Source of the DNA: JAKACA01 sp050010115
GTDB taxonomy: Bacteria; Actinomycetota; Acidimicrobiia; Acidimicrobiales; Bog-793
Direction: 5' to 3'
Length of the DNA stretch: 30,455 nt
Assembly: GCA_050010115.1 (NCBI GenBank)
Contig: JBEKLQ010000090.1
Location: forward strand, 1-30,455
The translations under genes were made by a program, and so were the position numbers. Position 1 is the stretch's first letter. Each line of letters begins with the position of its first letter. The notes beneath the pieces were generated by a model, which had not been told where the DNA came from, did not search any database, and saw only the letters and a program-made list of their open reading frames with translations. Positions 21,625-29,273 of the stretch are shown in pieces.

Positions 21625-23874
21625 ATGGACCCCTCATCGCACTGGTCGGCACACCAGCTCGCGGAATTCCTCGCCGCCGTCTCGGCCCACACCGACGAAC
21701 CCGGCGTGATCCGGTGCGCTGTGGAACTCGCAAGCGAGGCCTTGGAAGCAGAGGTCGGTGCCATCGTGCGTGATGGTGCTGTCGCCGCGGCCGTGGGCTT
21801 CCCGTGCGGCCAGATCCCTTGTGACGCAATCATCGCCTCTGTGGCGGACGGCCAAGGCGTCCTTGTGGTCCCGGGCGTCGGGACATGTGGGGTCGTCACG
21901 GTGCCCCTTGGCCCGGCGCCCGCCGACGGGACCCTCGTGGTCGCCCGATCCGGCGACGGTTTCAACGCACAGGAGGTGGGCATGCTGCGGGCGATGGCAC
22001 GCGTGGTGTCGCTGACGCTTCGCCAAGTCCGAACTGCCGTCGCCTTGCTGCAGGAGCGCCGCGACACACTCAGGCATCTCTCGATGATCCAGCGGTCGAT
22101 CTCACGACGAGCGCCCCTCCAGGAGGTTCTCGACGCCATCACTGTCGGGGCCGCGAGTCTGCTCGGCGATGACTTCGTCCTCTTCTACGGTGTCGACCCC
22201 GACAATCCCGAAAGACTGTTGGCGAGATCGATGTTCGGCGGGATGCCGAGCCTTGCTAGCGATGTCCCCATGGGAGAGGGCGCCGTGGGCCGCGCCACTC
22301 AGGAGAACCATCTGGTCGTCATCGAGGACTACTCCTCGTCACCGGCAGCCCTGGTCGATGGCGTCTCGATCAGGCTACAAGCCGCCATGGCCGCTCCGGT
22401 GCACGAGTACGGCGAGGTCGTCGGCAGCCTCGTCGTCGGATCGCGCACTGTCGGACGGGCCTACACGCCGACCGAGCAGGAACTGCTCATCGCGTTCGCC
22501 GAGAACGCCAGCCTCGCCCTGACGGATGCGAGGACGGTGAACGCCTTGCACGCGGCGGCTGACGACGCGCTCCACCAGGCGCTCCATGACCCACTGACCG
22601 GACTCGCGAACAGGACCCGTTTCCTCGACCGCTTTGACCACGCTCTCACGGTGCGGCATCGAGCCGACGTCGAGATCGCGGTGCTCTATCTCGACATCGA
22701 CGACTTCAAGCTGGTTAACGACAGGTTCGGTCATGCGGTCGGAGACCAACTCCTGATCGAGGTCGGCATGCGCATCAGCGGAGTCGTCCGATCGGGCGAC
22801 ACTGTCGCGCGCCTCGGCGGCGACGAGTTCGCCGTACTGCTCGAGAACGCGGGCGGGGTGGCCGAGGCCGAGCGAACCGCGAGCCGGATACTCGAGGCCA
22901 TCGGCGAGCCGATCGAACTCGCCGGCACAACGATGTCGGCGACCGCCAGCATCGGTCTCGCCATCGCCGGGAACGACCAGGCCGACTCCAACGAGGTGCT
23001 GCGCAACGCGGACGTCGCCATGTACCGAGCCAAGAACGCCGGAAAGGCCTGCGTCGTGGCATTCGAAGACGCCATGTACGAGACCTTGTTGGAGCGACTC
23101 GAACTCGAGGCCGACCTCCGGCGGGCAGTGGAGCACGGGGACATCGACGTGTACTTCCAGCCGATCGTCGACCTGGCGACGGAGCAAGTCGTGGGCGTGG
23201 AGGCGCTTTCTCGATGGCATGATCCGAAACGAGGCTTCGTTCCGCCCATCACGTTCATCCCCTTGGCAGAGGAATCCGCGCTCATTATCGACTTGGGACG
23301 GAGTGTCCTGAAGCAAGCATGCTCATGGATCACCGCATGGCAGCTAGCCAATCCTGGCGAACCGCTCTTCTACGTCAGTGTGAACGTCTCGGCGCGCCAG
23401 CTCCAGCAGCCTGAGATCACGAGGGAAGTCGCGCTGGCGTTGGCCGGTGGCATGGCACCGGGCTCCCTCGTCCTGGAGATTACCGAAAGCGTTCTCATGC
23501 AAGACATCGAGACGATCCTGTCACGGCTGCATGAGCTGAGGTCCCTCGGCGTCCGCCTCGCCCTGGACGACTTCGGCACCGGATACTCGTCGCTCAGCTA
23601 TCTGCGCCTCCTCCCCGTGGACCTGTTGAAGATCGATAGGTCCTTCGTTTCGGGACTGAGCACCGGCAACGACGTCCACCGGCTGGTGGAAGCGATCGTG
23701 GCCTTGGGTGAGACGCTCGGGCTCGAGAGCGTCGCCGAGGGGGTGGAGGAGCTCGAGGAGCTCGAGGCCTTACGCTCGATTGGTTGCCGGATGGGTCAGG
23801 GCTTCCACTTCGCGAAGCCCATGCCCGCCGCTGACTTGCAGAACTACCTCTCCCGCGCCCTCAGCCCCGCCTAG
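21625..23874 (+). CDS. GAF-GAF-GGDEF-EAL protein (c-di-GMP synthesis/degradation)
   Basis: 749 residues, soluble. The first GAF-like domain spans about 10-140 and the second about 150-305 (GEGAVGRATQENHLVVIEDY, AAPVHEYGEVVGSLVVGS). GGDEF domain about 315-480: DPLTGLANR, DIDDFKLVNDRFGHAVGD and active-site GGDEF at 398-402. The inhibitory site RSGD (389-392) sits 5 residues upstream. EAL domain about 490-745: VGVEALSRW (E526), VSVNVSARQL, LEITESVLM, LDDFGTGYSSL, LLKIDRSFV and ESVAEGVE, so phosphodiesterase residues look complete. It may make pGpG or c-di-GMP depending on GAF signals. It starts 5 nt after the FIST gene, which is probably its upstream sensor. Confidence 0.93.
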   Translation: MDPSSHWSAHQLAEFLAAVSAHTDEPGVIRCAVELASEALEAEVGAIVRDGAVAAAVGFPCGQIPCDAIIASVADGQGVLVVPGVGTCGVVTVPLGPAPADGTLVVARSGDGFNAQEVGMLRAMARVVSLTLRQVRTAVALLQERRDTLRHLSMIQRSISRRAPLQEVLDAITVGAASLLGDDFVLFYGVDPDNPERLLARSMFGGMPSLASDVPMGEGAVGRATQENHLVVIEDYSSSPAALVDGVSIRLQAAMAAPVHEYGEVVGSLVVGSRTVGRAYTPTEQELLIAFAENASLALTDARTVNALHAAADDALHQALHDPLTGLANRTRFLDRFDHALTVRHRADVEIAVLYLDIDDFKLVNDRFGHAVGDQLLIEVGMRISGVVRSGDTVARLGGDEFAVLLENAGGVAEAERTASRILEAIGEPIELAGTTMSATASIGLAIAGNDQADSNEVLRNADVAMYRAKNAGKACVVAFEDAMYETLLERLELEADLRRAVEHGDIDVYFQPIVDLATEQVVGVEALSRWHDPKRGFVPPITFIPLAEESALIIDLGRSVLKQACSWITAWQLANPGEPLFYVSVNVSARQLQQPEITREVALALAGGMAPGSLVLEITESVLMQDIETILSRLHELRSLGVRLALDDFGTGYSSLSYLRLLPVDLLKIDRSFVSGLSTGNDVHRLVEAIVALGETLGLESVAEGVEELEELEALRSIGCRMGQGFHFAKPMPAADLQNYLSRALSPA

Positions 23875-24022
23875 CGGCCTCTGTCCGGTCGATGCCGGCC
23901 GGCTTCTCGTGCCCGTTCCCCAGTCCCCGCCCCTCGTCGCCGCTACGTTCCTGGCCGATGGTCTCGTTCCCGTCGGTGCCTGCCTCCATCCCAGCGCGCC
24001 AACGGGTTCGTCAGCCCACTCG

Positions 24023-24028
24023 TAACAT
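24023..24028 (+). promoter_or_regulatory. -10 element TAACAT, leaderless start of the decarboxylase
   Basis: TAACAT ends 6 nt before the ATG at 24035 with no Shine-Dalgarno. The preceding 150 bp after the GGDEF-EAL stop contain nothing else I recognise. Confidence 0.45.
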
Positions 24029-24034
24029 CGGCTC

Positions 24035-25456
24035 ATGGTGGAACAACCCAGCCATGGCCTTCGCGACCTCCTCGTCGGCACGGCGACACGGGTCGCGGAC
24101 TACCGGGAGGCGGTGGCCGGACGACCCGTCTTCCCACGCGTCGATTTCGAGGCCGTGCGCGCTCGCCTCGGGTCGCTGCCCGACAGACCGTCTCCGGCTG
24201 CAGCAGTGCTGGAGGAGCTGGCGAACATCGTCGAGCCCACGCTCGTGGGGTCGACGGGGCCCCGGTACTTCGGGTTCGTGACCGGCGGCGCAATCGATGC
24301 GGCGACGGCGGCGGACGTGCTGACCACCGGCTGGGACCAGAACGCCTTCAACGCGGTGACATCGCCTGGCTCGGCGGTGGTCGAGGACGTGGCCGGCGCC
24401 TGGTTGAAGGATCTTCTCGGTCTGCCTGAGAGCGCCTCGTTTGGCTTTGTGACCGGCGGGCAGGGGGCCAACACGGTCTCGCTTGCAGCGGCCCGCCATC
24501 AGGTGCTGGCCGATGCGGGTTGGGACGTCGAACGCGACGGCCTCCTCGGCGGGCCGCACGTGAGGGTGGTGGCAAACGGCGAGCGCCACGCCACCATCGA
24601 CATGGCAATGCGCTTCCTCGGTCTCGGCGCCGGCACGCTCGAGCCCGTGGCCACGGACGACCAAGGCGCGATCGACGTAGCAGACCTGGCCCGCGTGCTC
24701 GCACGCAGCTCTGCGGGGCCGACGATCGTGTGCCTGCAAGCCGGCAACGTGAACAGCGGCGCCTTCGACGACTTCGCCGCAGCGACCTCAGCGGCTCACG
24801 ACCACGGCGCCTGGGTTCATGTGGATGGCGCGTTCGGTCTCTGGGCCGCCGCCAATCCGCCCACCCGTCACCTGGTGGCCGGTGTCGAGCTGGCTGACTC
24901 GTGGGCAATTGACGGCCACAAATGGCTCAACATCCCCTACGACAGCGGCTACGCGTTCTGCGCGCACCCCGACGCTCACGCCGCCGCCATGTCCTACACC
25001 GCCGCCTATCTGACGGGCCAGGGCCAGGGCCAGGGCCGGAGCCAGAGGAGCCTGCGGGGACCGGGTGACTTCGTCCTCGAGTCCTCCCGCCGGGCTCGGG
25101 GGTTCGCCACCTGGGCGGCGCTTCGTCAACTTGGCCGCACCGGCGTCGCAGAGCTCGTCGAGCGGTGCTGCGCGCTCGCTCGTCGTTTCGCCGAGCAGCT
25201 CGACGCCACCGAGGGGGTCACCGTCCTGAACGACGTCGTGCTCAACCAGGTGCTCGTCCGATTCGGTGACGACGACGAGACCGACCGCGTCGTCGAGGCC
25301 GTACAGCGCTCCGGCGAGTGCTGGATGGGCGCCACGTCGTGGCACGGCATGCGCGCCATGCGCATCTCGGTGTCGAACTGGCGCACAACCGAGGCCGACG
25401 TCGACCGCTCGGTCGAGGCGATCCTGGCGGCAAAGATGACAAGCACCTCGAGCTGA
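24035..25456 (+). CDS. PLP-dependent group II amino-acid decarboxylase family protein
   Basis: 473 residues of the glutamate/aromatic-amino-acid decarboxylase family (fold type I). Landmarks: STGPRYFGFVTGG, GWDQNAFNAVTSPG, FVTGGQGANTVSLAAAR for the phosphate cup, and NGERHATIDMAMRFLGLG with the His that stacks on the cofactor (H185). VHVDGAFGLWAA (D264 pairs with the pyridine N) and DGHKWLNIPYDSGYAF (PLP lysine K296) follow. The C-terminal domain (SNWRTTEADVDRSVEAI) is complete. The substrate cannot be read from the sequence; these proteins use L-aromatic acids, Glu, Asp or related substrates, and some act as aldehyde synthases. A short GQGQGQG insertion (about 328-335) is encoded by a hexamer repeat. 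The gene stands alone. Confidence 0.88.
   Translation: MVEQPSHGLRDLLVGTATRVADYREAVAGRPVFPRVDFEAVRARLGSLPDRPSPAAAVLEELANIVEPTLVGSTGPRYFGFVTGGAIDAATAADVLTTGWDQNAFNAVTSPGSAVVEDVAGAWLKDLLGLPESASFGFVTGGQGANTVSLAAARHQVLADAGWDVERDGLLGGPHVRVVANGERHATIDMAMRFLGLGAGTLEPVATDDQGAIDVADLARVLARSSAGPTIVCLQAGNVNSGAFDDFAAATSAAHDHGAWVHVDGAFGLWAAANPPTRHLVAGVELADSWAIDGHKWLNIPYDSGYAFCAHPDAHAAAMSYTAAYLTGQGQGQGRSQRSLRGPGDFVLESSRRARGFATWAALRQLGRTGVAELVERCCALARRFAEQLDATEGVTVLNDVVLNQVLVRFGDDDETDRVVEAVQRSGECWMGATSWHGMRAMRISVSNWRTTEADVDRSVEAILAAKMTSTSS
25015..25037 (+). repeat. Hexamer microsatellite GGGCCA inside the decarboxylase gene
   Basis: Three full GGGCCA units and a partial fourth encode Gly-Gln repeats in a likely surface loop. 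The unit length preserves the frame. Confidence 0.7.
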
Positions 25457-25469
25457 CGGCGGCGCCGAG

Positions 25470-25488
25470 CGACGGAGCCCTTCCGTCG
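25470..25488 (+). terminator. Hairpin after the decarboxylase gene
   Basis: CGACGGA-GCCCT-TCCGTCG is a perfect 7-bp stem starting 14 bp after the decarboxylase stop. It lacks a T-run. Confidence 0.4.
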
Positions 25489-25530
25489 AAGCGTCGCGAC
25501 AGGCCAGCAGAAAGCGCCTGATCGCGGGAG

Positions 25531-25536
25531 TAGCCT
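25531..25536 (+). promoter_or_regulatory. -10 element TAGCCT of the first S53 peptidase gene
   Basis: TAGCCT predicts a start near 25543 and a leader of about 42 nt carrying GAAGGGGG (25572-25579), 5 nt before the GTG start. Confidence 0.4.
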
Positions 25537-25584
25537 CGCCATGGCCGGCATCGGTGCCGGTGAAGCTAAACGAAGGGGGAAATC

Positions 25585-27558
25585 GTGAAATTAACCATTG
25601 GGCGGATCGGTACCGCTCTCACCTTGGCGGCGGGGATCGCCCTCGTCGCATCGCCTGCGCTGGCCTCCTCAGCTCCCACCCCCAAGACCAGCTTGGCGGG
25701 TGCTCGCCCGATCTGGGCCGTGGAAGGCAAGGCAGTCGGCCAGCCGGCGGCCTCGGCGATAAGGAGCTTCCTGGTCAACCTGAACTTCCGGAACGGACCG
25801 GCGGCGGAGGAGTTTGCCGCTGCGGTGTCCAACCCGAAGAGCCCCATGTACGGCCGCTACCTGACGCCTGCTCAATTCAATGCGCGGTTCAGCCCGACTG
25901 CGGCTCAGGTCGCGGCGGTTGAGTCGTGGCTCCGCGCGAGCGGCTTTCGCATCGCCGCCGTGCCGAGCAACAACCGGTACATCGAGGCGAGCGGCACCAT
26001 CGCGCGGATCGACCAGGCGTTCGGAACCACGATCGGCCTGTACCGGATCAAGGGACACCTGTACGCCGCGCCAGAGTCGACTCCAAGCGTGCCGACCAAG
26101 CTGTCTCGTGACATCCTTGCGGTCACCGGTCTCGACGACGGCGCCGTCCTCACTCGCCCGGCGTACACCACGACGGACTGGACCCAGCCGACGAGGCTCG
26201 GCGGCGCCAACGACGGGCGACCGACGGTTAACACGCCCTGCTCGAGCTACTACCGAGAGCACATCGTGCACATGCCCACTGCGTACGGGACCAAGCAGTT
26301 CCCGACCAACATCTGTGCCTACACCGCCGCCCAGCTCGAGGGTTCCTACGGCCTTGCTGGTGCCATCGCCGCGGGCCATGACGGCCACGGTGTGACGGTG
26401 GCCATCACCGACGCCTACGCGTCGCCGACGATCCTCAGCGACGCCAACGCGTTCAGCCGCCACGAGGGGGTTGCGCAGTTCGCGCCCGGCCAGTTCACAC
26501 AGGTGCTGCCGAAGACGTTCAACCTCCAGAACGAGTGCGGTGACTGGTCACTGGAAGAGACCCTCGACGTCGAGGCCGTTCACTCCATGGCCCCCGGAGC
26601 CAACATCGTCTACGTGGGCGCCAAGAACTGCGCCAACGGGCTCGGCATCGTCGCCGTGAACGACATCGTTGCGAACCACTTGGCGAGCATCGCTACGGAC
26701 TCGTGGCTCGACGGGACGGAGAACGTGCCGCCGAGCGCCCTCGAGGCCGAGCACGCCATCTGGGTCCAGGGAGCGGCCGAGGGGATCGGCTTCAACTTCT
26801 CCTCCGGTGATGACGGCGACCTGCTTGCGGTGACCGGCGAGACGCAGCCGTCCGTTCCGGCTTCTGACCCGATGGTCACGGCAGTCGGCGGGACCTCGCT
26901 CGAGGTCGGGATCTCGGACAACTACCTGGGCGAGACCGGTTGGGGCAACCAGCGCGACCCGGTGGCCTACGACACCGACACACTCAAGGCTGACGGTTAC
27001 GCGCTTCCGCTTCCCGGCATCTTCTACGCCGGTGCCGGCGGCGGCACGAGCCATGTCTTCAGCGAGCCGTCGTACCAGATGGGTGTGGTTCCCTCCACGC
27101 TCGCCGACGAGTACGGCGCTCCGGCACGCGTGGTTCCGGACGTCTCGGCGGATGCCGACCCGTACACAGGCTTCGAGGAGGTCGAGACGGTCGGCGGAGT
27201 GCTGAGCGCGTTCGACATCGGCGGCACGAGCCTTGCGTCTCCGCTGTTCGCAGGCGTGGAAGCGGTGGCCGACCAGGTGCGAGGCACGGCGATCGGGTTC
27301 GCCAACCCGCTGCTGTACTCGTTCGCTGGGACTTCGGCGTTCCACGACGTCACCCCGACGGTGAGCCCTGTGGCAATCGCCTTCACCTCCACGAACCCGG
27401 CGAGCATCTGCTACGACAGCTGCCTCATCACACAGGACCACGACACGTCGCTGCAGACCGCTGCCGGCTACGACAACGTGACTGGCATCGGCTCCCCTGA
27501 CGGCCCGAACTTCCTGGCCGCCGTCAGCGCCCCGGCGTCCTCAACAGCGCGTCGCTAA
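25585..27558 (+). CDS. S53 family peptidase (sedolisin/kumamolisin-like) with propeptide
   Basis: 657 residues. Signal peptide 1-28 (cleavage near ALASS). A pro-kumamolisin activation domain spans about 45-195 (LNFRNGPAAEEFAAAVSNPK, YGRYLTPAQFNARFSP, FGTTIGLYRIKGHLY). The catalytic domain is about 215-645. The sedolisin residues are all present: E324 and D328 in SLEETLDVEAVHSMAPGA, oxyanion Asp D409 in SSGDDGD, and nucleophile S549 in GGTSLAS. A C-terminal calcium site is likely around FHDVT and GYDNVTGIGSPDG. Such enzymes are secreted, self-activating serine-carboxyl endopeptidases with acidic pH optima. The GTG start is supported by the Shine-Dalgarno GAAGGGGG. The gene is convergent with a second sedolisin gene. 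Confidence 0.93.
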   Translation: MKLTIGRIGTALTLAAGIALVASPALASSAPTPKTSLAGARPIWAVEGKAVGQPAASAIRSFLVNLNFRNGPAAEEFAAAVSNPKSPMYGRYLTPAQFNARFSPTAAQVAAVESWLRASGFRIAAVPSNNRYIEASGTIARIDQAFGTTIGLYRIKGHLYAAPESTPSVPTKLSRDILAVTGLDDGAVLTRPAYTTTDWTQPTRLGGANDGRPTVNTPCSSYYREHIVHMPTAYGTKQFPTNICAYTAAQLEGSYGLAGAIAAGHDGHGVTVAITDAYASPTILSDANAFSRHEGVAQFAPGQFTQVLPKTFNLQNECGDWSLEETLDVEAVHSMAPGANIVYVGAKNCANGLGIVAVNDIVANHLASIATDSWLDGTENVPPSALEAEHAIWVQGAAEGIGFNFSSGDDGDLLAVTGETQPSVPASDPMVTAVGGTSLEVGISDNYLGETGWGNQRDPVAYDTDTLKADGYALPLPGIFYAGAGGGTSHVFSEPSYQMGVVPSTLADEYGAPARVVPDVSADADPYTGFEEVETVGGVLSAFDIGGTSLASPLFAGVEAVADQVRGTAIGFANPLLYSFAGTSAFHDVTPTVSPVAIAFTSTNPASICYDSCLITQDHDTSLQTAAGYDNVTGIGSPDGPNFLAAVSAPASSTARR

Positions 27559-27592
27559 CGCATCTCCGGCAGTACCAGTAGGTAACGAAATC

Positions 27593-27636
27593 GACCTACC
27601 CGGCCCGCCGCTGAAAGCGGACGGGCCGGGTAGGTC
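27593..27636. terminator. Perfect hairpin 1 between convergent peptidase genes
   Basis: GACCTACCCGGCCCG (27593-27607) pairs fully with CGGGCCGGGTAGGTC (27622-27636), and the inner CCGCT-GAA-AGCGG extends the stem. It lies 35 bp after the stop of the plus-strand peptidase gene and can work in either direction. Confidence 0.7.
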
Positions 27637-27650
27637 GGAGCTCAAACGGA

Positions 27651-27682
27651 CAACGGGCACCCGGTCAACCGGGTGCCCGTTG
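27651..27682. terminator. Perfect hairpin 2 between convergent peptidase genes
   Basis: CAACGGGCACCCGG-TCAA-CCGGGTGCCCGTTG, a 14-bp perfect stem with a 4-nt loop, followed on the plus strand by TTGGCTTT. With hairpin 1 it forms a double bidirectional terminator. Confidence 0.7.
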
Positions 27683-27767
27683 TTGGCTTTGCGGGCTTGC
27701 ACAACCGCGGCGGCGGGAGTACCGGTCCTGACCCTTGGTTGGCGCCGCTAGAGCGCAATTCGCCCCG

Positions 27768-29090
27768 TCAGCTGCCCGAGCCGGCCGCGAGTGCCGGCAT
27801 CAACGAGGCGAGCTTCGGCGTGCCCCAACCGGTGACCAGGTCGTACCCGGGCGCCGTGGAGTAACCACCCACGCTCTCGATGTTGTCCCCGATCGTGATG
27901 TCGTGGAAGTCGGACGAGTAGCTCTTGCCCTCGCCCAGCTTGTAGAGCGTCGGGTTCAGATTGCCGAGCCGGTGACCTGCCTGCTGGTCGGCGACTGCGG
28001 CGAGCGCCGCCCATGCGGGCGACCCGCAGCTGGTCCCGCCGAATATGAAGAGGAGACCGGTACCGTCCCCGGACGAGCCCCAGGCGATAAGGATCCCGCC
28101 GTTCACGCCTGCGTTGTAAGCAACATCGGGCACGGCGCGTGAAGGAGCACCGAGCTTCTTCTGGTAGTCCGGAGTCGGGTACCGGCTGCTGAGGCCGCCG
28201 CCGCTCTCGCCGAATCCGTCGTTCCACGCCGTCTCACCAGTCCACGAGCCGCCGTTGGTGAGGAACACGTTGGTTCCACCCACGGCCGTCACGTCCGGGT
28301 CACTTGCCGGCGTGGAAGCGCTGAGCACGAGGCCCGTGCCCGTGCAGTTCGGCTGGGCGGCACCGTTGTCTCCCGACGAGGCGACGAGTGTGATGCCTTC
28401 GCCAACGGCCTTCTGGAAGAGGTGGTGCTCCTCAACCGCAAGGTTGGGAAGGAGGCACGCTTCGGCTTCACCGAAGCTCTGGGAGATCACGTCGCCCAGG
28501 TTGTTGTCGATGGCGTACTTCGTGGCGGCGAGTATGTCAGAGTCCTGGTCGCTCTTGGCCAGGTCGAGAACGATGTTCGCCGCCGGCGCGTAGGCGTGCG
28601 CGGACTCGACGTCGAGGGAGATCTCCGCCGACCACCCGACCATGTCTCCGTTGGTGGGGTCGAACGGCGTCAGCCCCTGCGGCGCCACGATCGTCAGATG
28701 CGGTGCTGGCAGGTCGAACGTCGAGTCCTCCAGCTGGACGTCCTGAAGCAACGTCGGGCTCTGGAAGGAGTCGATGATGACGATGGTCTCGCCCTTGCCA
28801 CGGTTACGGAAGGAGTTCCAGCCGTAGGCCTTGATGAGTTGCTGCGGTGAGTAGCAGCGCACAGGAGAGCCGATCGGCTGACACGAGAACGTCGTTTGAC
28901 CAGCTACGCCGGCCTTGATGATGACCGGGTGGGCACCGATCGCAGGGATCATGTGGCCCGAGATGGCGCGATGGGTTGCCGTGGCTGTCGCCGCCGAAGG
29001 AGCGGCAGCCGCGACTCCGAGAGCCACGATGGCCGCAGCCGCGAGCGGCAGCAGTCGGCCACCGATCGAACCTGAAGCGAAACGTTGCAT
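27768..29090 (-). CDS. S53 family peptidase (sedolisin-like) lacking a large propeptide
   Basis: 440 residues. Signal peptide 1-38 (LPLAAAAIVALGVAAAAPSAATA). Only about 35 residues separate it from the catalytic domain (TTFSCQPIGSPVRCYSPQQLIKAYG, about residue 66 on), so the usual 150-residue pro-domain is missing. The catalytic residues are present: E156 and D160 in GWSAEISLDVESAHAYAPAA, D241 in SSGDNGA, and S354 in GGTSCGS. A calcium site is likely at SSDFHDITIGDN and GYDLVTGWGTP. A functional secreted peptidase of the short, propeptide-poor sedolisin type is likely. The ATG at 29090 has AGGGAGAG 5-6 nt upstream. Protein sequence is well diverged from the other sedolisin, so this is not a recent duplication. 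Confidence 0.9.
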   Translation of the reverse strand: MQRFASGSIGGRLLPLAAAAIVALGVAAAAPSAATATATHRAISGHMIPAIGAHPVIIKAGVAGQTTFSCQPIGSPVRCYSPQQLIKAYGWNSFRNRGKGETIVIIDSFQSPTLLQDVQLEDSTFDLPAPHLTIVAPQGLTPFDPTNGDMVGWSAEISLDVESAHAYAPAANIVLDLAKSDQDSDILAATKYAIDNNLGDVISQSFGEAEACLLPNLAVEEHHLFQKAVGEGITLVASSGDNGAAQPNCTGTGLVLSASTPASDPDVTAVGGTNVFLTNGGSWTGETAWNDGFGESGGGLSSRYPTPDYQKKLGAPSRAVPDVAYNAGVNGGILIAWGSSGDGTGLLFIFGGTSCGSPAWAALAAVADQQAGHRLGNLNPTLYKLGEGKSYSSDFHDITIGDNIESVGGYSTAPGYDLVTGWGTPKLASLMPALAAGSGS

Positions 29091-29260
29091 GTTCTCTCCC
29101 TCTAGACGGCCGCCGCGGGGCGGGCTCGTGGACTGAACCAAACTGCGATCAGCGACACTAGTAGCGATGGACGCCTGGCCCACGAGGAAACGGCTCAGGT
29201 ACGGGCCGACTGTCTCGCCGAGCCGGTGCAATCCATCCGCCAGAGTGCGGCTTCGCTGGC

Positions 29261-29266
29261 TAGGTT
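29261..29266 (+). promoter_or_regulatory. -10 element TAGGTT, leaderless start of the MBL-fold gene
   Basis: TAGGTT ends 7 nt before the ATG at 29274, with no Shine-Dalgarno, which favours this ATG over the in-frame ATG-like start at 29226. Confidence 0.45.
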
Positions 29267-29273
29267 GGCCCTG

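Noticed and set aside
27768..29090. Recent duplication of the two S53 genes
   Set aside because: The two proteins differ in domain layout and are well diverged in sequence, so they are not recent copies.
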